From Grifola frondosa (taxonomy: Eukaryota; Basidiomycota; Agaricomycetes; Polyporales; Grifolaceae): DNA of 64,000 nt. Below the pieces are notes generated by a model. The model was not told where the DNA came from. It saw only the letters and a program-made list of their open reading frames with translations, and made no database searches. The position numbers were made by a program, and so were the translations under genes. The stretch's first letter is position 1. Every line of letters starts with the position of its first letter. The DNA lies in NCBI GenBank assembly GCA_001683735.1, contig LUGG01000043.1, positions 62,001 to 126,000 of the forward strand, in the 5' to 3' direction. Shown in pieces: positions 13,501-23,895 of the stretch.

Positions 13501-14521
13501 CTTACCTCCTTCCTGGCTTTGGTGAGTTCACGCGTCCACCATCTCTTCATGAATGGAGAGGGCTTTGTCATCTTGACGTGTTGGGACATGGTAGCGTGGA
13601 TGGCGGCTTGAAGGTGGTTGAGGGCGATGTCGAATTGTTCGCGCGTTCGGAGTTCCTTGGGTGCGGGGATGGCTAGTAGCTGTGTCTCGAGGGTATCGGT
13701 GAACTCGTCCCAATCGATATCTTTCCAGTTATGCCTTGCGGTGCGCGTGGTGTCGGTGATGGAGAGGTCGATGGTGAGCTTGATGGGGAAATGGTCAGTG
13801 CAGGGCGGTTGCGCTTCCGGTTCAGCGTTGCAGTAGAGGAGATTGTCGAGGATGGTGTCAGATACGAAGATGTTGTCCGGACGCGTGAGATTCTTGGTGT
13901 TGCAGGTGCGCAGGGTGGGTATGAAGGGGGGAGAGCCATTTGGAGGTCGTGATCTGAAAGAAGGTCGATTAGTATCTGCGCGGCGTCCAAATTCTCACCG
14001 GTGAATAGGTGTTTGTTTCGCGGCTCGTCCCAGAGCGGGTGGTGGCGGTTGAAGTCCCCGGCCCAGATGGTGTGTTGAATGGGTTCATCGCCGGGAGGGT
14101 GCAAGTGGAGCTCAGTCATCTTGTGCTTGAGCGACTCGAGGTTGCGGGAATGCGTACAGTCGTTGTAGATATTGAAGATGGCGGTTGGGCCGATACTGGT
14201 TCTGGTGCAGATGGCGGTGATGTCGCTGTTGTCCATGGGAATTTCTTCCCAGTCGTTCGTGCTGATGTGAGTGCCGACGAGGATGACAGAGTGAGTCGCG
14301 TTCGGGTCTTTTCCGTGTCCGGTGGGGTAGACCACTGTCCACCTGCTGTTCGCGCGTGTCATCCCGAGGTGGTCGATGTGTGGTTCCTGTAGAAGTGCAA
14401 AGTCAGCGTTGTTGAATTCGGGGTCGTTGATCATGTCTAATTGGGCGATTAGGGATTTGTTGAGGTTTTGTTGCCAGATCTTGAGGGTCCGTTCGGCAGG
14501 GAGGACAGGTGCGTCAGTCAT
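10571..14521 (-). pseudogene. LINE ORF2: endonuclease, reverse transcriptase, RNase H (frame-broken)
   Basis: The ATG at 14521 overlaps the end of ORF1. The endonuclease domain (14521 to about 13700) shows ALLQEPHIDH, AIFNIYNDCTH and WAGDFNRHHPLWDEP. The reverse transcriptase (about 13080-12100) shows FLDVKGAFPSVD, ISNGIDQGCPLSGLLFAF, the catalytic FVDD box, and HRFLGILVDEELRF. The RNase H domain (about 11500-11090) has all four acidic residues: YTDGSALKDGG, YEAELVGILL, GVDNQAAI and WTPGHVGIQGNEMADAEA. The C-terminal finger is CPYCPRSDETVFHFLVEC. It ends at the TAA 10571-10573. Frame changes near 13926, 13190 and 11790 coincide with G/C runs. Catalytic residues are all present, so activity is lost, if at all, only through the frame breaks. 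Confidence 0.9.
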
Positions 14522-16236
14522 TTGCGTGTGCGGGGTTCGGGGGAGCGCGCGTGTCCGGCTGAGAGGTAGTGGGTTTTCGGATGAAGCTGTTCAGGGTCCC
14601 GTCATATTGGGTGGGGGTCTGGTGTCGGCGGAGCTGGTGCGGGAGTGGCAGCGGGTGCTCGGGGCGTGAGAGTGGGGGGGTGAGGGAGTGTGTTGCGTCC
14701 TCTAGCAATGGGCCGTCTGCTGGCGGTTCGTCAGGTTCCAATTCGGGGGCCATTCAGCGAACGGGGGGGGGGGGAGCGCTGCCGAGGTTGGGGAGGGTGG
14801 AAGTGTGGTTGTCCAGGCATTCCCAGGAGAGTGGGTCGTCGTCCGAGGGGAACAGTCGGAATTTGTTCTCGGGACAGCGTTCATCAAGGAGTTGTGCTTG
14901 TTTCTTGTACTCGGGGCAGGTTTTGTCCCATGCGGCGTGTCCGGACTGTTTGCAGTTAGCGCAGCGGTAGTCTGTGGGGTCACTTACCTTGCATTCGGCG
15001 GTGCAGTGCTTTCCGCTATAGTAGCCGCACACGTCGTTGGGGCTGGAGCAGGCATTGGCGATGTGGCGGGCTCCGATGACCTGACACTTGAGGCATCTCC
15101 TCGGTTCGATTTTGGCTTTGCGAACATTGACTTTCTTGTTCTCGATGAAGATGCCGTTGTCGATAGCTCTGTTGGCGGTGTAGGGAGAGTCGAAGTCGAG
15201 GAAGAGGTGAGCGACTTTCTGACCAGGAGAGCGGCGTTCAACTGGTTTTATCCAACGGCCTTGAGAATGGTGTTGCTTTGGAGGCGGCTGTCGGATTCGA
15301 CTGCGCGGAGGGCGCTGGGCATGCTGGGGGAGAAGGAAGTGGGGACGAATTCTGCAATGCACTGAAAACCCCTGGTCTTGATGGTGGCGTGACCGCCGAA
15401 GGCAGCTAGAAACTCGGTGAGTGTCTCGTCGTCAGTGAGGAATCCTACCGCATCTGGGGTGTTCAGTTCTAGGAGGATGCCGCCGTTTTTGAGTTTGGTT
15501 GCGCCCAGGATCTTGATGCCGTCGTGCTGGTCCGGGTCGTGCTCGTAGCCCAGTCTCTCGAACGTCGCGTCAAGCGCGAGCCGTGCCTTCGCTGTGATCT
15601 CTTTTTCGGAAAGGTCACGGGTGCTCTCTTCGTCCGTGTCGATGACGACCTGCCTAGACCTGAGGTTGGTGCGGTAGAGTGCTTTGTTGTGAGAGGCCGC
15701 CATCTTTGCACTCTGGGCTGCTGCTGCGTAGGTGGTTGGGGAGTTTTGGGGGCGTGGAGGGGGGCCTGGGGAGGCTGGGTGTGGACGAGTTTTGTGATAC
15801 CAGCTGCAGATTGTTCCCATTGCTTAGAGGCCGTGGCAAAGCGCTCTTCCATTTTCTGTTCAAGTCTGGCTTCGACTGCGGAGGCGATGCTGTTGATGGT
15901 GTTGTCAGTATTAGCGTGGTCAATTAAAATAGACACAGCTCGGATCAGTTCTCTGAATGTTTTCTCCTTGGAAGTGGCAGCGATTTGCAGGAGTACGTAA
16001 GAAATAGCGTTGATAGAAGGGGTGGTGTCCTCGACGAGGTAGCCTTTTGATGCGAGGAATCTGGTGGCGTCACCGAGGTTGTGGATGGGACTGTCTCGAT
16101 CGTTGATGAGCTCGTCGTGCGTAAGCTTGTTGCCGCCGCTTGCGCGCGTAGTTCTGATCGAAGGCGTCACGCGGTCTTGCGACATCTGAGATGGACCCGT
16201 TGGGTTGGCGGACACCCTAGTTGAGGGTGCCGGCAT
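14516..16236 (-). pseudogene. LINE ORF1: nucleic-acid-binding zinc-knuckle protein (frame-broken)
   Basis: The likely start is the ATG at 16236 (MPAPSTRVSANPTGPSQ). The N-terminal region is polar and Pro-rich. A middle domain (about 15700-15250) contains LGYEHDPDQHDGIKILGATK and a helix/strand pattern like an RNA-binding fold. Three zinc knuckles follow at about 15130-14930 (CLKCQVIGARHIANAC, CGYYSGKHCTAEC, CANCKQSGHAAWDKTC). The frame shifts near 15800 and 15250 and again at a run of about ten C (G on plus, near 14762), after which an open frame runs to a TGA overlapping the ORF2 ATG. ORF1 proteins of this type coat the element's RNA. Confidence 0.8.
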
Positions 16237-16403
16237 CAGAGACTGTATTAGATCGCTTTTTGTGAGAATGTGATGCGTTCTCGGTGTTTTTAGAGGTGTT
16301 GAGGGTGTTGAGAGCGCAGATGCCGCACGTCCGTGGCCTACTCCTATTGGCCGGGAGCGTGGGAAAAAAAAGTTGAGATGAAGGTAGGAAGCAAGAAGGA
16401 GTC

Positions 16404-16416
16404 CAAAGAGGGGGTT
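16404..16416. repeat. Target-site duplication, LINE 5' side
   Basis: Copy of caaagagggggtt, identical to 10097-10109. On the minus strand it encodes the last codons before the break in the SDR gene (FNPLF). Confidence 0.9.
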
Positions 16417-17167
16417 GAAGGGACGCAAGGCCCAGTGCGTGGCTTTGATCAACGGAGTACGAACGATTCCTGGAAAGATGTGCGTGAACGCAATGTTGGG
16501 GCATTGCTCTGCGAACGACTGCAGACTTCGTGAGATGGACGCGAAGTATCAGGAGACGTCGAATTCGCATACCTCTACCATCAAATCGTTGTATGTAGGT
16601 GACGCCAAACCTGCAGAAGCAGCGGTGTAACGCTTCTTCAATCCGAGGTTGTCGAGGTTGATGGCGCCGCCTGCTATGGGCGAGAGGGTCGTCATGGCCT
16701 TAGCGTCCTCCCCACTATCCTTCGCTTCTTCAGAGTGGCAGAAGGTCATATATGAACTTCCATCGAGCATAATAATGCAGTGCCAGCCGTCTGTCGATTC
16801 CCTCCTCCGTCTCGTCCCTTCCCTTCATGTTAAGAATCCCGGCAGACGACCAAGAAGTTCAGCTTCGGCAGGCGTGCCGGAGTTCAGACGTTGTTGCCTG
16901 AATGTTCCGCATGAGCGAGACATCGCACTGCACAAATTCGTGCTGCGCGCGTTCCATTTTCGGCTTGGGAAAGGACGCGATGATGGATTCGGCGGCGGCG
17001 GGGTTGCAGCCAATAAGGATGATGTGTGCATTGCCCTTCGTGTACCGGGCGAAGGCTTGAGCTAGACCCTGGCCAACGCCGGATGTGCCACCCACAAAAA
17101 TCGCGACAGGGAAGTAGGATGGGGAAAATGTAGCGTTCGCTGCTCGCGCAAGAGACAGAGAGGGCAT

Positions 17168-18529
17168 GCTGTAAAGATGGACGTTGGATGGGAGATGCTA
17201 AGTGCTTGGTATTTGAATGTCCCGATTAGCTTATGACGAACATTGCAGCGGTGCCGAGGCCATTCCCACTGCCGCCAATAGCGAGCCATCCAGAGGACAC
17301 GTCGGGTTACCTGATCCCGATAGACTATTACCCTCAAGGGCTGGTCGGTTGCCTATACAGAGCGTCGCCGAGTAAGTATGTTCATCAGCAAAACTCAGTT
17401 TTGGCTTATCTGTCTTAAACTTCTCTTATTTCTCTTATCTAATTGTTTTAAACAGTCAAAGTATCGTAAATATATCAAGAGCTGTAATAAGATTATTAGC
17501 GCCCAAATTTCAAGAAGCGTAAGATACTGAAGAGAACCGGAAGACTGCTCAATAAAATAAGAAATAAGTGAATAAACATTGGCGTGCGACCGTAAAGAAC
17601 AGTAAGATGGTGTTAATACAAATAAGCACCCCAGTAATCACAAAAGCAACCTTACGTCGCTGCGGCTGCGAAGACTTCTGAAGATTTCAACAAATAGAAG
17701 AATTTATATGGATCTAGAGATAGATAAGTGTTACTTCTCTCATTTCTGGGGAGTCATATTAGGCATATGCAGATATGTGCAGAGCCCGCGCTCGAGCGCA
17801 TGGGTGTGCGACCCGCAGTACCCGGCGAGAAAAGATTCAGAAGTAGGCATTGCCGACGCGTCTCGTGCATCCAGAATCTATGGAGAAATGATTTTTCGGG
17901 ATCTGTGTACGGAGTGCGAAAGGTCAGTATGGTCACTTTCATGCTGACGAATTCGTACGAACCCTCTTCACTGAAGTCATCGAAACTACTACCCGCCAGC
18001 ATCATCTTAGTCTTGCCGTACAGCAACGTGTTGCGAGTGATTTAAATTTATTGGAGCACAGTTGCACTTTATACTTCGTTGTTAGGACCAAGTCAAACTG
18101 ATTAAATCAACAAATGCTCACCAGGCGCACAGGAATTTTGATGGGACTACTCGAAGAAAGCAGAAGCAAGTTAAATTGGTAAGGTAAATCTGGAACGTGG
18201 TCGGTTAGCAACGGAACGAACACAAGAACTATTAAACGGCGCACGTCTCTTGCAAAATTTCGTTCTGGACCTCCTTATCCCTGCAATCCTCGAACATCTG
18301 CGGTGGACTCTCCATGCCGCCCTACTGCTCCCAATACTCGATCCAACATCGGATGGATACATATTAGTACAGCTCACAAGGATCCACAATACCGAACATA
18401 TTGAGAGCCTCCGCTGCGGAGGTGAGGGACCACACGGACGTCCTGTCGGTTTGAGCTATTATATCTGCCGGGATACCACAACGGCCGAACTCCAACTCGT
18501 AGAATCTGCCCAGAAACGACTCAATTAAT
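17168..18529. other. AT-rich stretch without a recognised gene
   Basis: Open frames are short (at most about 105 codons) and not protein-like to my eye. It lies between the SDR pseudogene promoter side and the fatty-acid-synthase relic. Confidence 0.5.
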
Positions 18530-20630
18530 CTTGAACTCTTCAGAACAAGGACGCGAGAACCTTCTTGAACTTGACGAACTACTGGCCGCCTTCAGCAGCC
18601 CAGATGTCACATTTGTCACCGTGCTCGTACTTGAATCCGAACTTCAGCGACTTCGAAAGGTTCGAGGTCATGCAAGAGTTCAATTTCTTGGTTGAAGACC
18701 TTGGAGTCGTAACCACGGAATAGCTCAGGTTCTTTCATATATCATCAATAAAAATATGTATTGACGATGATCCTTTGCTCACCGATGAGACAGACACCTG
18801 AATGCCATCTCCTTGGCCGAGAAGGTGCGAACACCGTGGCTTTCAATTTCAATGTCATGGGCGACCATGTTCGCGGCGTCCATCAGGCCAATCCCGCGAG
18901 TGCAGCTAAATGACAAGAATGAGAAGGGCGTTAAAAGAGGGAAAAACAGGATAATTACCCAATAACAGCTCCCGCAAGGCAAAGGTATTCTCCCCAGCTT
19001 TCGGAGTTCTATCGGTTGAACAGCGTCTCCAGCAAAATCTTAGACTCTGAAAGAAGCCATCATTGCCGAACAGTTCATGATTAGGAGACAAGGGAGGATA
19101 ACCTGAGTGGGTCGAGTTACGAAATGGAGGCTCACTTTCTTGATCTTCACAGCTCCTAGCAAGCGGAGGAGGTTGACCAGCATGATGCGGTGCGCGAGTT
19201 CGGACTTGTCGTCCAAGCCGTTGATCTCACGACCATTCTCCGGTACAGCAGCGAATGGCAAGATGTAGTCCAGGTCGAGGCCAAGAAAGGAGTAGATATA
19301 ATCGACAAGAGCTTCCACGTCCTGCTTCGAACCTTGATTGAACGGCACGACGGTGAGCGCGGAGCCTTTGCTACCAAACCGCTGAAAAATGCCCTGGTAG
19401 TACTCGACGGTCGCCCGGCTATAGCGCGAAGTGGTGATCACGACGTGCGCGCCTCCAGAGAGGAGGCCCTTCAGGATCTCGACTCCGATGGAGCCCTTGC
19501 CGACGCCGGTCAAAAGAGCATTCTTGTCTTTGAAGGTTGTACCAGAGGTTGCGATCTCATGCAGGATGTCGAGGTATACACCGGTGAGGTTGCTACTGTA
19601 TTCCTGGTTCGTACCGACTTTACGCTTGAGATGAAGAAGAGGCACTTTGTCCACTGTAATGGACGTGATACTGGATACTTCAGGACGCAGGAATTGAGAT
19701 GAAGATCGGCGTTGCCGAGGGGCTCCAGGAGGAGGACAAGATTCCGGTCGTTTGCGAAGCGACCGCACGACACCTTCGTATAACGCTTCGATGCAATTCT
19801 TCTGCTCTTCGCTGATGTCCAGCTGTGACTTCACGACGTTCCACAACTTTCAGACATTGTCTTGAACCTTTTGAATATTTGTCGGGCGGTAATCGTATCA
19901 CCGCTGGCTACTTCTTCGATGTACGCCTCGGCCTTGCGAACGTTCTTCCGAACAATCTCTGTGTAGACGATATCGCCTTTCGCGGTGACCTCAGTGTGAG
20001 GAGCGGTCGGGAATGTCACTGAAAAAAGGTAAGAACTAAAAGTTGATCATATTTATAATTAAAACGCACCGTCTTTATAGAGGGGCGGTTGATCCAGGAC
20101 TTCGCGCCGGCAGTTATCGATGAGTTGCTGCCCAAACTACTCCACCAGCTTGTAGTTCTCACCCGCATTGGTCAATTTAGGACTGCATATATGTCACTAA
20201 CTCAGGATGCGCGGTTCATGATAGCGATGCAACGAGCAGTTATTTCTCGGTCGACAGTTGTCAAGCGGCCGAAAATTATGTCGTAGTACATGAGGAGAGT
20301 GTCTTGTCGGACCCAGTTCCAAGAGGAGTCGAAATGCCCTGCATTCAGAGAATCGAACACAGGCTGAATGCCGTCAATGTAGCTGTTGCCGTGCTCTTTC
20401 GCAATGGCATCGAGACGAGATTGAAGCACGGCAGAAAGCGCGCGATGAAGTGCTCCTGTTCAACTTGAAGTTGCAGAAACTCCTCGCTGTTGGTGACGGT
20501 GTCCCAGCTGGAACTACCAACACCATAAGGGGGTAATGAGAACCCGCATGCTGAGCGCGGATGGCAACAACGGAGTTCCAACCACGTCCGAGCGTCCGCC
20601 TCGGACCATAACCGCTGAACAAAGAATAAT
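18530..20630 (-). pseudogene. Fatty acid synthase alpha-subunit fragment (FAS2-like), decayed
   Basis: From right to left the minus strand encodes pieces of the alpha subunit of fungal type I fatty acid synthase. There is a linker with SEADARTWLE (about 20600) and [13 protein letters not shown], then [20 protein letters not shown] and [16 protein letters not shown] (about 20310-20220), FPTAPHTEVTAKGDIVYTEI (about 20010), and a ketoreductase domain (19600-19150) with TGVGKGSIGVEILKGLLSGG, VVITTSRYSR and DYILPFAAVPENGREI. After that come GLMDAANMVAHDIE and GVRTFSAKEMAF (about 18880-18790), and finally FNQEIELLHDLEPFEV (about 18690). The ketosynthase, acyl-carrier and phosphopantetheine-transferase parts were not found. 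Frames change many times and stops occur. Native alpha subunits are near 1,900 residues, so this is a partial, dead or captured copy. Confidence 0.87.
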
Positions 20631-21370
20631 GTTAGTATAGAAGAAATAAAATAAAGAGAATCGGAGTCACCATTGTCCTCTTTTTGCAGATAAGCCCTGA
20701 TATCTTCCCATGGACGGCCTCTAGATAGTACAGAGCAGTCTGGAGGATATCGGTGGTGCCCGAGAGCGGCGAAGGACTTCGTGTAAGAAACACTTTATAG
20801 GTACGAGGTTGCAGCTGGAGGCCACATCGGATGCTGAACTAGATCGTCTGTGTCGGAAAGTGGTGATGGAGGGAGGAAACATGGAAAGCATGACGGGGGA
20901 AGGTAATTGGTTGTTGCGAGTTGCAAAGAGCTTTTGCTGAATGACCGGCAGCGCAGCTTGGGGGGACGACGCAGGCCGGGTGCAAAGTGCGTCATGCCCA
21001 CAAGTGAAGGCAGCTGGGATGTCATCGGGATGCCATATTTCGCAGAGACACTGAACAGCCTGATCTGTAGACAATCAGCATCAACGTTGATCGGGTTATA
21101 TCGACAGAATGTGGGGTAGACGGTGTTCCAATGCACTGCATTGTTGTCTGACACAGCTGCCCAGCATAGATTCGCCACAGACGAGGACAAGCTGGACAGC
21201 TGGTGCAAACAATCTATACCAGATGAAAAAAGTAAAGGAACTGGGGACTAACCAACAAGTCGGGTGACATATCTCGCCTTCTGTGAATTCCGCAGAGGAT
21301 TTGACACAGACGATTGAGAAGAGCATTTGAGCCGTTTACCTCGCATATAGGGTTGATATTAGAGTCGATA
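20631..21370. other. Stretch without a firm gene call, possibly a continuation of the FAS2 relic
   Basis: On the minus strand around 20690-20830 short pieces (LYYLEAVHGKI, KVFL) could be upstream linker of the FAS2 relic, but I cannot confirm it. A Ser/Pro-rich frame near 20800-21200 (KYGIPMTSQLPSLVGM) is unrecognised. Confidence 0.3.
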
Positions 21371-21539
21371 GAGATGTAGAGGAGACAGATGAAGCTGGGT
21401 ATAAAGATAGGTTGGAGGGAAGCGCGAAGGACTTGCAGAGGTTGATGATAACATGATATTGGAGGCATACAGTTGCCAGCGGCCAGCGGCGCTGAGCCCG
21501 TGAGGCACTCGGACTGTGATGGGGTAGTGAGTGAGAGAG
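21371..21539. repeat. Direct repeat, copy 1
   Basis: About 169 bp closely matching 21778-21950 in the same orientation. Shared landmarks are gtagaggagacag, ggcatac followed by gttg, and gtgaggcactcgga. The copies differ at scattered positions and small indels. Confidence 0.85.
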
Positions 21540-21777
21540 GACATGGATGTTGCGGGAGTCGAGGAAAAGAAAAGAAGACAGAATCGAGTGGAGATCGGAG
21601 GAGACAAGACAGCGGAGTATTAAAAGTTCGAGCAAACTAGCATTGGTAAAAATCGAGGTTGAGATGGTGATAAAGATAGACAGGACGGCAATCTTCGAGA
21701 CGGAGGCAATTTGTGACGTTCGGCGGTATCGGGATATGCGCAGAGAACGTGGAATACCGTGATACAGACGGTTGACA

Positions 21778-21950
21778 GAGACGTAGAGGAGACAGAGGAA
21801 GCTGGGTATTAAGATATGTTGGAGGGAAGTGCGAAGGACCTGCGGGAGGTTGATGATAGCGTGATATTGGAGGCATACGGTTGCTCCAGCCGGCCAGTGG
21901 CGCTGAGCGCGTGAGGCACTCGGACCGTGATGGGGTAGCGAGTGAGAGAG
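21778..21950. repeat. Direct repeat, copy 2
   Basis: About 173 bp, second copy of the repeat at 21371-21539, about 240 bp further on. The right end overlaps sequence that on the minus strand continues the UFD4-like relic (KYIEGVIDAL), so the duplication may have copied that end. Confidence 0.85.
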
Positions 21951-23890
21951 CATCGATCACCCCTTCGATGTACTTGGCCCACATTCTCTGAGGTAACAGG
22001 GATGTTGCGTCCGATAGGCTATTATTATTTAAAAGTGTGAGGACAAGGAAACCGTAAGTTTAAATGGAATGACTGACTGATAACTCGATGTCATAGCCTG
22101 GGACGGTGAAATTGAGCCCGAGTCCGCTACATTGATATTAACATCCTCGATGGCTGCATGCTTGCGACGGGGCTATAAGGGAAGGTGAGACGATTGACGA
22201 GCACAAGATGCTGGTGAGCCACACCTTATCATTTTGACTCGCAGAAGAAAAGTTCTGGATCTTCAGCAATGAAGTAGCGAGTTCGGGATCAACACGCTGG
22301 ATCGATTATAAGTAATTGTCATAAATCAGATATGAATAGTACTCACGCTTAGACCATCAATTGTCAATGGGACATCTTCACCGAGAATGACCTTCAAGAA
22401 AGCTTTGTTGAAGGAAAAATTGATTTAGGTCCGCGTCGCGCCAGATCTTGAGATCCTTTCGTGCAAACTCCTTGAGACGTCAGCGAGTAGAACTCTAGAG
22501 TAGTAATCGAGTCCAATACTAACCTATTCGAAGTATTCGACTTCTAATATCGATGAAGAGTATAGTTCGAATACTTTAACCGCAAATTCTTGTGGGACAT
22601 GCGAACCTTCTGTCACTGCAGACGGCCTAGGAATCTAACTCCATCCTCGCATGGAGAGCTATCTTTGTCCATGACTGTACTAGCTTTGCCACTTGAAGAT
22701 ACGCCGTGCGTAATCAAGTGAGGCGGATTGCAAGAGGTTGTAGCGAGTAACAAACGGAAAGAGGAAAGGGAAATATTTGAGGAAGGTCCAAGGCCGAATC
22801 AGGCAAGCACGAGCTTTGAATCAACCGCAACTTCAATTGCCATGATCTCAATGATAGGATCGAGACGTACCTTGCAACGTCCATTGGTTCTTCAAATTTT
22901 TGTGAGCTTAGCGGTAAGCTTGTTGTTGACAAAAGTGCATTCATTGAGGACATGCATTGGCCAATGCGAAGCTCGATCGCTTTCCTGAGAATTGAGCTCG
23001 TGAAGGATTTGAAGCGGACGTAGGATCTTTGCATGCGGCGAGTCTTCTGAAAGAGACGAAAGTGCAGGAGTTAGCGAACGACTCCTGGATCTAATGTCGT
23101 CTCCACGCGCTGAGCGAGATCAACCAAGGGCTCAATGATGAGAAGGTGAACAATCTTACCTTCAGAAAGTAGAGGCCGCAGAATTTATTTTGAATTTCAC
23201 GCTGTGTACTCCTTGCTAGATAATACTAGAAAGAAAGAAAGATGGAACCCGAATTCTTGCGCATCTCGTGCTGATGAATAGTGCCACATATCGTGAGGTC
23301 CAAAGAAAGGTTGTGGTCATCCATGAAACCCTCCAGATGCCAGGCCACGATCCTCGTTCCATTGGGATTCTAAATTACAAGTCAATCCCCAGCACAAAGC
23401 ATCATTACGGTGAATTCTCTTACCGTATCTGATACAAAGTGTCCATGATGCCGGCTTCAAGTGAGACAAGAGTGATCTTCGGGCTAATGTGAGCCGACGT
23501 CGCCAACGCTCGAAGCAGTAAGGTGAAAGGACTGACAGCAATTAAAGGCGATATGCCTGCAGGAAACAAGAGCATGTTCACAGCCCTGATGAGATCGGTA
23601 TTGACTAGGGCCTCTAGGTTTTCTGGCGAAGAGCAGTAATACGCGAAGATGATGCAGAGACAAGCATACTCGACCAGACGGTGACCAGAACAACCTAAGC
23701 TGTTTGGAATGATAGGCCATATTCCATGAGTTGCCGGAAATTGTCTCAGCGAGACGTTGGAACAGCAATTTGAGGCAGCTTGAAGAGTGGTTCTCTGAAT
23801 GGCGATAGCGCAACATGAAATAAAAACCGCCTGCGCTGAATACAAATTAACCAACGGAAGAAGAGAATGAAGGAACTCACCGAGAATTAT
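21900..23890 (-). pseudogene. HECT-type ubiquitin ligase fragment, UFD4/TRIP12-like
   Basis: The minus strand encodes an ARM-repeat segment (23830-23420): IQRTTLQAASNCCSNVS, LGCSGHRLVEYACLC, SPENLEALVNTDLIRAVN, SPFTLLLRALATSAHISPK and EAGIMDTLYQI. These are characteristic of UFD4/TRIP12 in basidiomycetes. Further on come KFEEPMDVARY and LPQIFPFPLSVCYSLQ (about 22900-22750), then WRDAD and DVPLTIDGLS-type HECT N-lobe sequence (about 22440-22350), LGLNFTVPGYDIEL (about 22120-22080) and KYIEGVIDAL (about 21970). The catalytic C-lobe with its cysteine is missing and the frames are interrupted. The rightmost exon lies within tens of bases of the Plavaka transposase stop codon. UFD4 builds ubiquitin chains on proteasome substrates; this copy cannot. 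Confidence 0.7.
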
Positions 23891-23895
23891 ATGAT

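Larger units (their letters stand above)
10110..16403 (-). mobile_element. Non-LTR retrotransposon (LINE), Tad1-like, about 6.3 kb
   Basis: The element lies on the minus strand with its 5' end at 16403 and its 3' end at 10110, where an A-rich tail (T-rich on the plus strand, 10110-10135) abuts the target. It has two ORFs: ORF1 with three CCHC-type zinc knuckles, and ORF2 with an apurinic-type endonuclease, reverse transcriptase, RNase H and a terminal CCHC finger. This layout fits the fungal Tad1/I group; that assignment is inference. Termini are fixed by the 13-bp TSD. The full-length structure and intact TSD indicate a rather recent insertion, but the ORFs are broken at several C/G runs (about 15800, 15250, 14765, 13926, 13190, 11790). 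About 460 bp of 3' non-coding sequence follows ORF2. Confidence 0.93.
9891..17167 (-). pseudogene. Short-chain dehydrogenase/reductase gene split by a LINE insertion
   Basis: The 5' part (17167-16404) starts MPSLSLARAANA. It has the NAD(P)-binding Rossmann motif FVGGTSGVGQG, then IILIGCNPAAAESIIASFPKP, KGRDETEEGIDRRLALHYYARWKF, GEDAKAMTTLSPIAGG, LDNLGLKKRY and PTYNDLMVE, all diagnostic of one agaricomycete SDR family. It breaks off at FNPLF (16404-16416). The 3' part resumes at 10109 with ALLYPVSVSAEDCAEYLLWG, continues FEGEKGAFRRDNHGEDIG, and stops at the TGA 9891-9893. The two parts join in frame once the insertion and one TSD copy are removed. Several single-base frame breaks lie in the 5' part (around 16760-16880), so it is probably dead even without the insertion, unless these are consensus errors. 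The substrate is unknown. Confidence 0.88.

Noticed and set aside
12787..15365. Many plus-strand open frames across the LINE
   Set aside because: They are shadows of the GC-rich LINE ORFs on the other strand.
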